Assembly (NCBI GenBank): GCA_937996235.1
Contig: CALKVK010000012.1
Coordinates: 124,001 to 188,000 of the forward strand
Length of the DNA: 64,000 bases
Direction: 5' to 3'
DNA from: an uncultured bacterium
GTDB taxonomy: Bacteria > Planctomycetota > JAJSAM01 > JAJVHW01
Part shown: positions 16,301-24,316 of the stretch, piece after piece
Numbering within the stretch: position 1 is the first letter of the stretch
Layout of the letters: every line of letters begins with the position of its first letter
Notes under the pieces: generated by a model
The model's input: only the letters and a program-made list of their open reading frames with translations
Databases searched by the model: none
What the model was told of the DNA's origin: nothing
Made by a program: the position numbers and the translations under genes

Positions 16301-17077
16301 GGCGCAGGAGTCCGCCGCCGACCCTCCCAGGTACGAAGCGTAGGAGACCGTGGGATCCACGTGGACCGGGCGCGTCGCGTCGTGCGGTCCGAGTGCGATG
16401 CGCACGCGTCCCGGGCCCTCCACCACGAACGCCGCCGCGACGGAGCGCTCCGTGCCGGCGTGCGGCTGCCACGCGCGGGGGGCCGAGAACTGCGCGAGGC
16501 CGCGCGGCGTGGCGAGCAGGAGCGCGCCGTCGGCTCCGACGTGCACTTCCGCGGCGCCGTCGAGCCGCAGCGCCGGCTCCACGCCGTCGGCGACGAATGC
16601 GAACGAGAGCCGGCCCGCGTCGAGGCCGAGTTCCCACGACAGTCCGTCGGCAACGCCCGCATAGCGTGCGCCGCGCACGATCTGAACGTCCGTCCGCCAG
16701 CGCGACGGGTCGTTGCCGGCGAGGTGGTGCACGCGACCCGCGAGTTCGAGTCCGGCGGTGTCGGGCGCGACCGTCCGTGCCCCCTCGAGCTGCACAACGA
16801 GCGGTGCCCCGTCGAGCGACAGCACGAACCCGGTCGAGCGCACCAGCGCGCCGTACCCCGCACAGCGCACCCGGAAGTCGAACCCTTCCGTGCCGGGCAC
16901 GGGCGCGACCTCGAAGAACGAGAGCAGTTCGGAGAGGGCGCGGGCGCTGGGCGCCGTGCAGCGGGCAGCGGAGTCGCGGTCGGTACGGGCGGAAGGGCCC
17001 GCGCCGACGACGACCGTCGCGAAGAGTGCGACGGCGGCGAGTCGCCGTCCGCGAGCGATGGCTGTGGACGCTTGCAT
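13334..17077 (-). CDS. Large secreted SBBP-repeat / Ig-like surface protein
   Basis: A 1247-residue protein from the ATG at 17077. After a signal peptide (to about residue 30, ending GAGPSA) comes a region typical of the N-terminal domain of SBBP proteins (GYGALVRSTGFVLSLDGAPL). About eight SBBP beta-propeller repeats follow (YASYLGGSAADSC, FVAGSTWSSGLPTTSGAYD and similar, roughly residues 250-660). Four to five putative-Ig domains of the He_PIG type come next (LPSGMTFGTDGHVSGTPSVV, residues about 680-1010), and a C-terminal pre-peptidase-like beta domain. Such proteins are exported and probably cell-surface or adhesive. Nothing catalytic is visible. The open frame continues upstream of 17077 but loses all coding character. 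Confidence 0.85.
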   Translation of the reverse strand: MQASTAIARGRRLAAVALFATVVVGAGPSARTDRDSAARCTAPSARALSELLSFFEVAPVPGTEGFDFRVRCAGYGALVRSTGFVLSLDGAPLVVQLEGARTVAPDTAGLELAGRVHHLAGNDPSRWRTDVQIVRGARYAGVADGLSWELGLDAGRLSFAFVADGVEPALRLDGAAEVHVGADGALLLATPRGLAQFSAPRAWQPHAGTERSVAAAFVVEGPGRVRIALGPHDATRPVHVDPTVSYASYLGGSAADSCAGAAFDANGRAFVAGSTWSSGLPTTSGAYDTSIAEQDVYVAALAADGASLAWATFLGGGGQDLCLGLCVDASGRPVVGGTSASTDLPTTAGVVQRSRGSNASAGFFTKLRADGAALVWSTYWPLGTFDAFAVAPAGAVHVVAGPTIHTLAADGSAVSWSTTIGSYSLGTEWKAVAADDHGHVFVGGSTVSQISGVSGTFQTQFGGTRDALLARLDASGGVDWISYVGGSGSDRIAAVDVDAGGRVVMAGATASDDLPLTSDALQTARSASSDAFVGRASHDGATLLYATYLGGGLSDEAVAVRAHRSGTFCVAGRTQSTDFPVSGAFTTGGGVDFTFLAEFDHTNTRLWSTTYGSSSGTSPTAVGVGPDGSVLLVGATSATDLPLTNALIADAGGSGDGWFMGVPDTLPTDVRVPELAADVLPPWTVAVGYAEDAPLVGGRAPIVWQVTSGALPSGMTFGTDGHVSGTPSVVGTYTLGVHVVDAYGFVMDGTLGFTVNPTPALTSASPLAPWTVEVPVVLSVSGSGGTGQLAFQSIGAGLPPGLSVGADGTFTGAPQQAGNYTFLLGVHDATTAHSDRTYTMRVNAPPEIDPLTIADRTETTPLILRFTSRLGTGIHTWSVADGALPLATGALSATTAELDGTVGAAGDYSFTLRVTDGVGAVATRTFAAHVNPFPEIDTVSLPWAVAGRPYRARLAAHGGTPPFEWRGDSGVAAVGLTVDGATGALSGTPVSGADAELGVVYADGSGARPRATLTLRVADVLASDKGRPRASLAFPIASGSALRALELLAGTTLDMHVRGRFTKDAPPELRLVRGDGSELPLAALTRSRKRRVSAVGVPVAETGRYFVVVVPADDFEGTLELDVRVRPAARVRVDTAVGDELLDIPFAAPPGARVEVTVTPRRGSRASAEVVALLGPDGSDLSGGGSVTTRRRVLVFRSKVPLAGGDHLLRLRGVDGGAGDVRVDVRLRVPRRFLFELPGLAQGASGD

Positions 17078-17655
17078 CGTCGTCAAGCTGGCGACACCGG
17101 CAACGACGTCGCGTTCCTGGTTCGGGAGGGGCGACGATGACACCTCACACCCTCCGAGTGCGCGCAGCCCGCGGCGGGGATTCGCAGTGCCGACGTCGAA
17201 TCCGGAATCGAACCCATGGTGCCCACCGTCCCCCTGCACATGACATCGTCCCCGTCTCCGAGACGCCCTCGTGGTGCACGGCGTTGGCCGTGGCTCGCCT
17301 GCGCCGTCGTGACGCCCGTCGACGGCTACGTGGGCGGCTGTGTCCACGTTCGGAGATCCGGCCGGTCCCACGACGTCTGCTTCGGCGCAGGATACCCGAC
17401 CCGCCACGACATCCGCTGTCGTGGCGGCGAGGCGTGGCTGTCCGGTTCTACGAGCCGTGCGTCCGCTACGGGCTGGCGAGGGCGGATCCGTTCGAGGACT
17501 GATCATCCACCCGAGCGACGACCTCGCCGCCCAGTCGCGTTCCCGCAGCGACTGGAACGCGCAGGCTCGGCGAACCACGCGCTGATTCGACGCCCCACGA
17601 GCAGGGGTTCTGGTACGCCTCGGCGTCCACGACACGGAATCGAGGAGTCGAGCAG
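17078..17655. other. 578-bp region without a recognisable gene
   Basis: It separates two divergently transcribed genes. All open frames here are Arg/Ser/Pro-rich shadows. It must contain promoters for both neighbours. I see no repeat copy, RNA gene or operator I can support. Confidence 0.5.
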
Positions 17656-18393
17656 TTGAGCGAGGTTTCGGAGTGTCTGACGTCGCTCGCCGCGCGCTGG
17701 GGTAGCCCCGACGTCCGCCATCGCACCCACGTCGCGTGGCGGAGCGTCGGAGCCGACGAAGCGCGACGCCTCTGCCTCGCGCTGATGGCTGCGGACGAGG
17801 ACGACAGGGCGCGCGTAGGGGAGCACGCATGCTCGCGCGACGCCGGCTGGGGACTGCAGCTCCTCCACTTCATGCACTTCCAGGCAGAGTGCGCGGCCCG
17901 AGGCCGCGACATCGACGCGCTCCGCTGCGTGGTCATGGCGGCGCTGCTGATGCACGGACGCACGGACTGGCGCGACACGCTGTTGCTGCTGCAGTTGTAT
18001 CGGCGGAGCTGTCGCATCATTCGCGTGCGGACGGAAGAGCCTCTCGAGGACGTGTTCCGAAGGTCGCGCTCCGAGGCCGCGCGGTCGATCCGCTTCGCCG
18101 CGGCGGGAGGTCTGAGCCGCTTGGGGCTCAGGCTGCGCGGGTGGCGCGAGTCCGGTTCGGGCTCCGCGCTCACGTTCAACAGCGTGTTGGACGAGCGCAT
18201 CCGGGCGAATGCGTCCCGGTGGCGCAAGATGACGAGCCGGTTGGAGCCGGGGTCGCTTCCGTACCAGAACATGGCAGCGATGCTCTGGAGCGCGTCGGAG
18301 GACCCGGGGCCGATCCCGGAGCGACTCTCGCCGGAGCGAGTCGGGGTACCGCTCCGCGAAGCACACGGGGACGCCGGCAGCGCCGCGACGTAG
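17656..18393 (+). CDS. Hypothetical protein, family not recognised
   Basis: A 245-residue protein starting at TTG 17656, supported by GAGGAG at 17642-17647 with 8 nt spacing. It has no signal peptide. It is predicted mostly helical with repeated Leu/Arg-rich segments (CVVMAALLMHGRTDW, DTLLLLQLYRRSCRII) and a C-terminal segment with many Met and Pro residues. Its GC content and third-position bias look lower than those of its neighbours, which hints at different ancestry. The last residues (HGDAGSAAT) and stop fall in a decayed Family B repeat. No function is proposed. Confidence 0.6.
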   Translation: MSEVSECLTSLAARWGSPDVRHRTHVAWRSVGADEARRLCLALMAADEDDRARVGEHACSRDAGWGLQLLHFMHFQAECAARGRDIDALRCVVMAALLMHGRTDWRDTLLLLQLYRRSCRIIRVRTEEPLEDVFRRSRSEAARSIRFAAAGGLSRLGLRLRGWRESGSGSALTFNSVLDERIRANASRWRKMTSRLEPGSLPYQNMAAMLWSASEDPGPIPERLSPERVGVPLREAHGDAGSAAT

Positions 18394-18400
18394 CGTCCCC
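18367..18400. repeat. Decayed Family B copy
   Basis: GGGGACGCCGGCAGC (18367-18381) resembles the left arm of Family B, and GTAGCGTCCCC (18390-18400) resembles the right flank of copy 1. The interior is lost. It overlaps the 3' end of the preceding gene and lies before the convergent VOC gene. Confidence 0.55.
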
Positions 18401-18422
18401 ACCTACACCTACCCCTCGAACG

Positions 18423-18959
18423 TCACCGCCGCGGCCGCGGCACGTGCTGGTCCACGTAGATCGGGTTGCCGTCGGGGTCCTTCAGGATGAAGTACGCCGG
18501 GCCGTCGCTCGCGGGATCCGCGGTCACGTCGAGCGCCACGCCGCGCTCCTGCAGGACGGCCTGCAGCTCGCGCACGTCCTGGAAGTCGGCGAGCGGCTGC
18601 GCGTCGGCGTTCCAGCCGGGATTGAAGCTGAGCGTGTTCTTCTCGAGGATGCCCTGGAAGATCCCGACGCGGGCGGCGCCGTTCTTGAGGACCAGCCAGC
18701 CCTGCGAGGCGTCCCCGCTGATCTGCGTGAAGCCGAGCTTCTCGTAGAACGCGCGCGACGCGGTGAGGTCCTTCACGGACAGACACACGCAGAAGTTGCC
18801 GAGCTGCATGGGGCCGGTCCTTTCGGCAGATGGGGAGGACGAGGCTGCATCGCGCGCGCCCGCGCCGCCCGCGCCGCCCGCGCCGTCCGCGCCGCCGCGC
18901 GATGCGCACGCGCCGAGGACGAGCGCGAGGGGAACCCAGAACCGCGTTCGGATCGCCAC
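18423..18959 (-). CDS. VOC (glyoxalase-fold) domain lipoprotein
   Basis: A 178-residue protein. From the GTG at 18959 (ribosome-binding site GGGAGGGA upstream) the N-terminus is a lipoprotein signal with lipobox LGAC at residues 15-18. A Gly/Ala/Ser-rich linker follows, then one VOC domain from about residue 50: LSVKDLTASRAFYEKLGF at the start and PAYFILKDPDGNPIYVDQ at the end, the pattern of glyoxalase/bleomycin-resistance proteins. VOC proteins are normally cytosolic, so export as a lipoprotein is unusual. An internal ATG just before the VOC domain (GPMQLGNF) could give a cytosolic form. It is divergent from the AraC-type regulator. Confidence 0.8.
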   Translation of the reverse strand: MAIRTRFWVPLALVLGACASRGGADGAGGAGGAGARDAASSSPSAERTGPMQLGNFCVCLSVKDLTASRAFYEKLGFTQISGDASQGWLVLKNGAARVGIFQGILEKNTLSFNPGWNADAQPLADFQDVRELQAVLQERGVALDVTADPASDGPAYFILKDPDGNPIYVDQHVPRPRR

Positions 18960-19048
18960 GACGTGTCCCTCCCGGTGTCACCACATCGCGTGCGCGACGC
19001 GGTCGGGCGGCATACTGCGCGCTCCCCGACCAGCGCGCTTGCCAGATC

Positions 19049-20002
19049 TTGCTCCTCGATCCCCACGCCGAACACGCACCTCCGCCGGACTACGCCGCGC
19101 GCGTGAACCGGGCGGTCGACCATGTGCTGTCCCACCTCGACGCGCCGCTGCGCCTCGAGGACGTCGCGGCCGTCGCGGGGATCTCGCGCTTCCACTTCCA
19201 CCGCATCTTCCGCGCGCTGATGGGCGAGACGCTGCAGCGCTTCGTCAAGCGCGTCCGGCTGGAGCGCGCGCTGTCGATGATGTCGCGCAGGCCGCGGCCG
19301 CGCCTCACCGACATCGCCTTCGCGTGCGGGTTCTCGTCGTCCTCGGACTTCACGCGCAGCTTCAGGCAGCGCTACGGGGTCGCACCGAGCGCGTTCGACG
19401 TCCGCGCGTGGCGCGAGGGACGGCGCGAGGACGTGCGGCTGGCGGTCGAGTCGATGCGCTTCTCGCCGGAATCGCCGGCGCGCTACCACATCGGCCCGCC
19501 GCTCGATCCCGGTCAGAATCCGGACGGCTTCGAGGTCCGCTTCCGTGACCTGCCGCCGCGGCGCGTCGCGTACATCCGCGTGCTCGAACCGTTCCGGGGC
19601 ACGAACGTCTTCGACGCGTGCACGCGGCTCGTCGCGTGGGCGGAGGAGCGCGGGCTCGCCGACGGCCAGTGGCTCGGCTACATGTGGGACGACCCCGAGG
19701 TCGTCGCGCTCGAGGACTGCCGGTACGACGTCGCCGTGGTGATCGGACCGCACGACCCGACGGACGGCGTCTCGGCGCTCGACTTCCCTGCCATGCGCGT
19801 CGCCGAGCTGCGCATCAGCGGCGACCTGGCCCTGGAGTCACGCGCCCTCGACTGGCTCTTCGAGACCTGGCTCCCCGCGAGCAGCTGCCTCCCGGACGAG
19901 CAGCCGGGATTCGAGGTGTGGAGCGGCCGGCCCTTCGCCCACGGCGTCGAACACTTCGAGCTGGCGCTGCACCTGCCGGTGATGCGCCACCGCACGCGGT
20001 AG
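19049..20002 (+). CDS. AraC-family regulator with GyrI-like effector domain
   Basis: A 317-residue protein counted from TTG 19049. GTG 19103 is an alternative, and a CATACT box at 19011-19016 fits either. The N-terminal half (about residues 18-115) is the AraC double helix-turn-helix: LRLEDVAAVAGISRFHFHRI and TDIAFACGFSSSSDFTRSF. The C-terminal half (about 150-317) is a GyrI-like small-molecule-binding domain as in Rob and SoxS-like sensors, with the typical opening FEVRFRDLPPRRVAYIRV. Such proteins activate transcription in response to hydrophobic or cationic ligands. The adjacent divergent VOC lipoprotein is a plausible target. Confidence 0.88.
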   Translation: MLLDPHAEHAPPPDYAARVNRAVDHVLSHLDAPLRLEDVAAVAGISRFHFHRIFRALMGETLQRFVKRVRLERALSMMSRRPRPRLTDIAFACGFSSSSDFTRSFRQRYGVAPSAFDVRAWREGRREDVRLAVESMRFSPESPARYHIGPPLDPGQNPDGFEVRFRDLPPRRVAYIRVLEPFRGTNVFDACTRLVAWAEERGLADGQWLGYMWDDPEVVALEDCRYDVAVVIGPHDPTDGVSALDFPAMRVAELRISGDLALESRALDWLFETWLPASSCLPDEQPGFEVWSGRPFAHGVEHFELALHLPVMRHRTR

Positions 20003-20021
20003 CGCGCGCCCATCCCGCCTC

Positions 20022-23000
20022 TCACCAGTCGAGGCCGAGCTCCGCCAGTCGGCGCCGGAGCGCGACGAGGTCCCACGTCAGCGAGCGGACGTTGTAGCAG
20101 CCGACCGCGAGCAGCCGGCCCGACGCGTCGAACGCGACGGAGCGCGCGCGCTGCACCTCGCCCCGCAGAGTGACGAGATCGTCGAGCGTGCGGCCGTCGC
20201 GCAGGATCGCGGCGCCGCGGTCGTCGCACGACGCGAAGAGCGCGCCGTCGCGCGTCCACGCGACGCCCCACGCGGCGCCGCGGTGACCGTCGAGGCGCCG
20301 GGGTGGCGCGTCGCCGCGCTCGAGCGCGCCGGCCGGCCACACCCACACGCCGCCGTCGCCGGCGCCGACCGCGAGGCGCGTGCCGTCGGGCGAGAACGTC
20401 GCGCCGAGGAGTTCCGTGCGGAGCTCGCGCGGCGCCCCGAGCGGCGCGGCGCGCTCGACGTCCCAGAGGCGCAGCGTGCGGTCGAGCGACGTGCTCGCGA
20501 GCACGCGGCCGTCGGGGCGGAACGCGAGTCCCGTCACGAGCTCGGTGTGGCCCGCGAGCCGCGCGATCTCGCGCCGCGCGGCCACGTCGAACAGCACGAC
20601 GTCGGCGCCGTCGCCGGCGGCGAGCGTCGCGCCGTCCGCTGCGAACGCGACGACCCACGCGGGCTCGGCCGACGTCGGCAGCTCGGCGACGCACGCGCCG
20701 CTCGTCGCGTCGTGCAGCTTCACGCCGCCGTCGTGCGCGGACGCAGCGACCAGGTCGCCCGCCGGGCGCGCGGCGACGCCCCACACCTGCGACGTGTGGC
20801 GCTGCTCCTCCGGGAGCATGCGCTCGGTGACGCGCAGCGCCGCGGACGCGTCGTGCGCGAGATCGAACGCCAGCATCCGCACGCCCGTGTGGAGCACCGG
20901 CGGATCGCCGGTGAAGGCGACCGAGTGCGAGCCCGCGAACGCACACGTGACGTCCGAGCGGCGCAGTCGCCACACGTGGATCGCGCCGTCGTCGTGCAGC
21001 GCGGCGACGCGGTCGGCGCCGGCCGCGACGGCGAGCAGCACCGGGCCCGAGCCGTCGTCGGCGACGGCACGTGACTCGAACGCGGCCGTCCACGCGCGCA
21101 GGGTGCCGTCTGCGGAGGCCGTCACCCACGTGCCGTCGGCGAGCGGCAGCACGGCGCGCACCGCGGCGGCGTGGAGGCCCCCGCGCAGGCGTGCCGCGCC
21201 GCCGGGCGCGCGCAGAGCGAAGCCGAGGTTCTCGGGCGCCGCCCACGCGAGCGTGCCGTCCTCCGCGAACGCCGCGCTGCGCGGGATGTCCACGACCTCG
21301 CTCCGCTCGACGGTCTCGCCGAGGAGCGGGTCCCACACGGCGACGACGTGGTCTTCGCCCGCGCTCGCGAGGCGCGCGCCGTCGCGCGTCGCGGCGACGC
21401 AGACGACGGCGCCCTGGTGCGCGCGGATCTCGCCCGTGACGCGCAGCGCGGCACCGTCGCGGCGGACCGACAGCACGCGCCCGTCGGCCGTGCCGACGAC
21501 GAACGCGTCGCCCGCCGCGGCCGCGACGCGCGGCTCGTGGTCGAGATCGCACGCGGCGCTCTCGCGCAGGTCCGGCAGCGCGAGAAGCCGCACGCGTCCG
21601 CCCCGGCTCGCGACGCAGAGCGCAGCGTCGTGCGCGGCGAGCGCAAGCGGCTCGTCGTCGAGACGGGCGGACGCGCGCACGGCGCCGTCGTCGAGCGCAC
21701 GCAGCCACACCTCGCCGTCGGCGCCGATGCCGGCGACGAGGTCGGTGCCGGGCACCGCCGCGAGGGCGCGGGCACCGCTGCCGTGCGGCGCGAGCACACG
21801 TTCGCAGGTGAACCAAGGCCGCAGCGTGCCCTCGCAGCGCGCTGCGAGGGTGCGCAGCCGCGGCAGGTCGTCGGGCGGCACGCCGAGCGCGACGGCCTCG
21901 CGCAGCGCATCGCGTGTGCGCCCGTACCAGTCGGTGTCGTGCGCCGCGAGCCGCGCGCCCGCCTCCTCGACGAGCGCACGCCGCAGATTCGCGCGGGCGA
22001 TGTCGCGCTCCGCGACGACGCGCGCGAAGGCCAACGACGCGACGAGTGCGATCACCCCCGCGCTCGCGCCGAGCGTCGCCGCCAGCGCCGGCTCGCGTCG
22101 CACCCACAGCGCGGTGCGGCGCAGCGCGCCGGGCGGCCGCGCGCGCACCGGCTCGCGCGCGAGGAAGCGGCGCAGGTCGTCGGCGAACGCGCGCGCCGTC
22201 GCGTAGCGCTCGCCCGGCTCGTGCGCGAGCGCCTTCGCGCAGACGGTCGCGAGGTCCGCGGGGACCTCGGGTGCGAGGCGCGCGATCGGCGTCGGCCGCG
22301 CGTGCAGCACGGCGTGGACGACGCTCGCCGCCGAGCCGCCGACGTACGGCGGGCGCCCCGTCAGCAGCTCGTAGAGGACGGCGCCGAGACCGTAGACATC
22401 GGTGCGCGCGTCCACGGCGGCCGCGTCGCCGCGCGCCTGCTCGGGCGCCATGTACGCCGGTGTGCCGAGCACGTCGCCCGCGCGCGTGAGCGCCGGCTCG
22501 CCGCGCGCGAGGTGCGCGAGGCCGAAGTCCGCGAGCACCGGGCGACCGCCCGCCGCGAGCAGCACGTTCGCGGGCTTCACGTCGCGGTGCACGATGCCGT
22601 ATGCGTGCGCGTACTCGAGCGCGTCGGCGAGCCGGGCCACGAGCTCCGCGGACGCGTCGGGGGGGAGGCGGCGCGCCGTGATCGCGCGCGCGAGGCTCTC
22701 GCCCTCGATGAAGTCCGAGACGATGAACGGCCGCCCGCCGCACGTGCCGACCTCGTGCACGCTGACGATGCCGGGATGGCGGAGCTGCGCCGTGCTGCGC
22801 GCCTCGCGCACGAGCCGCGCGGCGAGCAGCGGGTCGTCGAGCAGATCCTCGCGCGGCAGCTTCACCGCGACGTCGCGCGCGAGCTGAGGGTCGAACGCAC
22901 GCCAGACCTCGGCGGACGCGCCGCGTCCGACGCGCTCGCGCAGCTCGTAGCGCCCGACGTGCGACCCTGCGGCGAGCGGCGGGCGGGCGACGAACCGCGC

Positions 23001-23282
23001 GGCGAGCGCGGCGTGCTCCTTGAGCACGCGCGCCCGCGCGGCCGTGTCGAGCTCCGGGTGCGGGTCGCAGAGCGCGGCGGCGTCGGGCTCCGGTGCGGCG
23101 GCGTCCCACGCCTTCCAGCGCAGCTCGAGCTCGATGAGCAGCAGTTCCTCCAGGGTCGCCGCGCGGAGCGGCGAGTCCCGCGGGGGCAGGAACGCGTCGA
23201 GCGGACGCGCGCCACCGGCCAGGCGGTGCGCCTCGAAGCGGCGGCGCGCGTCCTCGTCGATGGGCACGCGCGCGTCCGCCAT
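20022..23282 (-). CDS. Membrane Ser/Thr protein kinase with C-terminal WD40 repeats
   Basis: A 1086-residue protein from the ATG at 23282 (GGCGAGGA upstream). Residues about 1-100 are a helical lead. The kinase domain covers about 111-375: glycine loop VGRGASAEV, Lys141, catalytic HRD at 232-234, DFG at 252-254 and APE. One membrane helix lies at about 402-422. The rest (about 480-1086) is a series of WD40 units (VVAVWDPLLG, TLRAWTAAFE, TLRLWDVERA), enough for one or two propellers outside the membrane. This kinase/WD40 layout is characteristic of Planctomycetota and is often paired with an ECF sigma gene, as here with the divergent gene at 23625. All key catalytic residues are present. Confidence 0.9.
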   Translation of the reverse strand: MADARVPIDEDARRRFEAHRLAGGARPLDAFLPPRDSPLRAATLEELLLIELELRWKAWDAAAPEPDAAALCDPHPELDTAARARVLKEHAALAARFVARPPLAAGSHVGRYELRERVGRGASAEVWRAFDPQLARDVAVKLPREDLLDDPLLAARLVREARSTAQLRHPGIVSVHEVGTCGGRPFIVSDFIEGESLARAITARRLPPDASAELVARLADALEYAHAYGIVHRDVKPANVLLAAGGRPVLADFGLAHLARGEPALTRAGDVLGTPAYMAPEQARGDAAAVDARTDVYGLGAVLYELLTGRPPYVGGSAASVVHAVLHARPTPIARLAPEVPADLATVCAKALAHEPGERYATARAFADDLRRFLAREPVRARPPGALRRTALWVRREPALAATLGASAGVIALVASLAFARVVAERDIARANLRRALVEEAGARLAAHDTDWYGRTRDALREAVALGVPPDDLPRLRTLAARCEGTLRPWFTCERVLAPHGSGARALAAVPGTDLVAGIGADGEVWLRALDDGAVRASARLDDEPLALAAHDAALCVASRGGRVRLLALPDLRESAACDLDHEPRVAAAAGDAFVVGTADGRVLSVRRDGAALRVTGEIRAHQGAVVCVAATRDGARLASAGEDHVVAVWDPLLGETVERSEVVDIPRSAAFAEDGTLAWAAPENLGFALRAPGGAARLRGGLHAAAVRAVLPLADGTWVTASADGTLRAWTAAFESRAVADDGSGPVLLAVAAGADRVAALHDDGAIHVWRLRRSDVTCAFAGSHSVAFTGDPPVLHTGVRMLAFDLAHDASAALRVTERMLPEEQRHTSQVWGVAARPAGDLVAASAHDGGVKLHDATSGACVAELPTSAEPAWVVAFAADGATLAAGDGADVVLFDVAARREIARLAGHTELVTGLAFRPDGRVLASTSLDRTLRLWDVERAAPLGAPRELRTELLGATFSPDGTRLAVGAGDGGVWVWPAGALERGDAPPRRLDGHRGAAWGVAWTRDGALFASCDDRGAAILRDGRTLDDLVTLRGEVQRARSVAFDASGRLLAVGCYNVRSLTWDLVALRRRLAELGLDW

Positions 23283-23376
23283 CGACGCATCCTCGCCGCC
23301 CCCCGACAGCGACGCGACCCCCAACCGGGACGCCGACGGCGACGCGCCCAACACCGACGCGCCCAACGCGCCCAAC

Positions 23377-23612
23377 GGGGACGCTGGCAGCTAAGTCGGG
23401 TTCCAGCCTCGACAACGTCCGCGCCGTCCGCGCCGTCCGCGGCGTCGGCGGCGCCCGCGGCGCCCGCGCCGCGCGCGCCGCGCGCGACCGCGTCCGACGT
23501 GGCGCCCGCCGACCTCGGTGGCAGAGCCGAGGCTGCAACCCGACTTAGCTGCCAGCGTCCCCAAGAGGGCGTCCCGAGGAGGCTGGAACTCGACTTGGCT
23601 GCCGGCGTCCCC
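23377..23612. repeat. Family B element, copy 2 (three arms)
   Basis: Left arm 23377-23413, inverted right arm 23526-23562 and a further diverged inverted arm at about 23577-23612. Just left of it GCGCCCAAC is repeated three times. The element fills the divergent intergenic region between the WD40 kinase and the ECF sigma gene, so it lies among or replaces their promoters. Confidence 0.88.
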
Positions 23613-23624
23613 AAGACTGGGCGG

Positions 23625-24197
23625 GTGGACGACTGGGAGGCGCTGATCGCCGGGGTCCGGGCGGGCGAGGCCGACGCGCTCGACGCGTTCTTCCGCCGCT
23701 TCGGACCGGCGCTCGAGAGGCTCGCGGCGCGCGCGATCGAGCCGGGCATGCGCCGCCGCTTCGGACCCGAGTCCATCGCGCAGTCGGTCTGCCGCACCTT
23801 CCTGCAGCGCGCACGCGACCGGGCGTACGACCTGCCCGACGGGGACGCCCTCTGGCGCCTGCTCTGCGCCATCGCGCTGACCAAGGTGCGCGAGCGCGCC
23901 CGCCACCACCTGCGCCAGCGCCGCGCCATGCAGCGCGAGATCCACGGCGACGCCGCCGACGACGCGCTCGCCCGCGTCTCCTCGAGCGCTCCGGGTCCGG
24001 AGGACGACGCCGCCTTCCGCGAGCAGTTCCAGACGGCGCTCGACACGCTCGACGACGAGGAGCGCAGCATCCTCGAGCTGCGTCTCGCCGCGCGCACGCA
24101 GGCCGAGATCGCCGAGGCGCTGCACATCAGCGAGCGCACGGTGCGGCGCATCCTCGGGCGCGTCGAGGAGCGGCTGACGCAGCTCCTCGCGACCTGA
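23625..24197 (+). CDS. ECF-type RNA polymerase sigma factor
   Basis: A 190-residue protein from the GTG at 23625. Region 2 is at about 10-85 (ADALDAFFRRFGPALERLA, SIAQSVCRTFLQRA, DALWRLLCAIALTKVRERA), region 4 at about 125-180 (LDTLDDEERSILELRLAART, QAEIAEALHISERTVRRIL). It resembles the Planctomycetota ECF groups linked to Ser/Thr kinases rather than to classical anti-sigma factors. The divergent WD40 kinase supports such a link. There is no Shine-Dalgarno sequence at the chosen start, and the right-most Family B arm ends only 12 bp upstream. Confidence 0.85.
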   Translation: MDDWEALIAGVRAGEADALDAFFRRFGPALERLAARAIEPGMRRRFGPESIAQSVCRTFLQRARDRAYDLPDGDALWRLLCAIALTKVRERARHHLRQRRAMQREIHGDAADDALARVSSSAPGPEDDAAFREQFQTALDTLDDEERSILELRLAARTQAEIAEALHISERTVRRILGRVEERLTQLLAT

Positions 24198-24316
24198 TCT
24201 CGGGTCGCATTCCGGTCGCGTTCCGGCCGACGCGCGGCGACGACGTGTCCGGTCCGTGCGCCCGACGGCAATCCCCCGTCGGAGGGTCGCCCCAGGGGCG
24301 CCCCCCGGGAGACCCC

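Noticed and set aside
17077..17830. N-terminal extension of the SBBP surface protein to 17830
   Set aside because: The extension lacks coding character and would overlap the start of the divergent gene; the signal peptide begins at 17077.
20022..23375. Longer N-terminus for the WD40 kinase starting at 23375
   Set aside because: The additional residues are encoded by the flank of the Family B repeat; the ATG at 23282 has a better ribosome-binding site.
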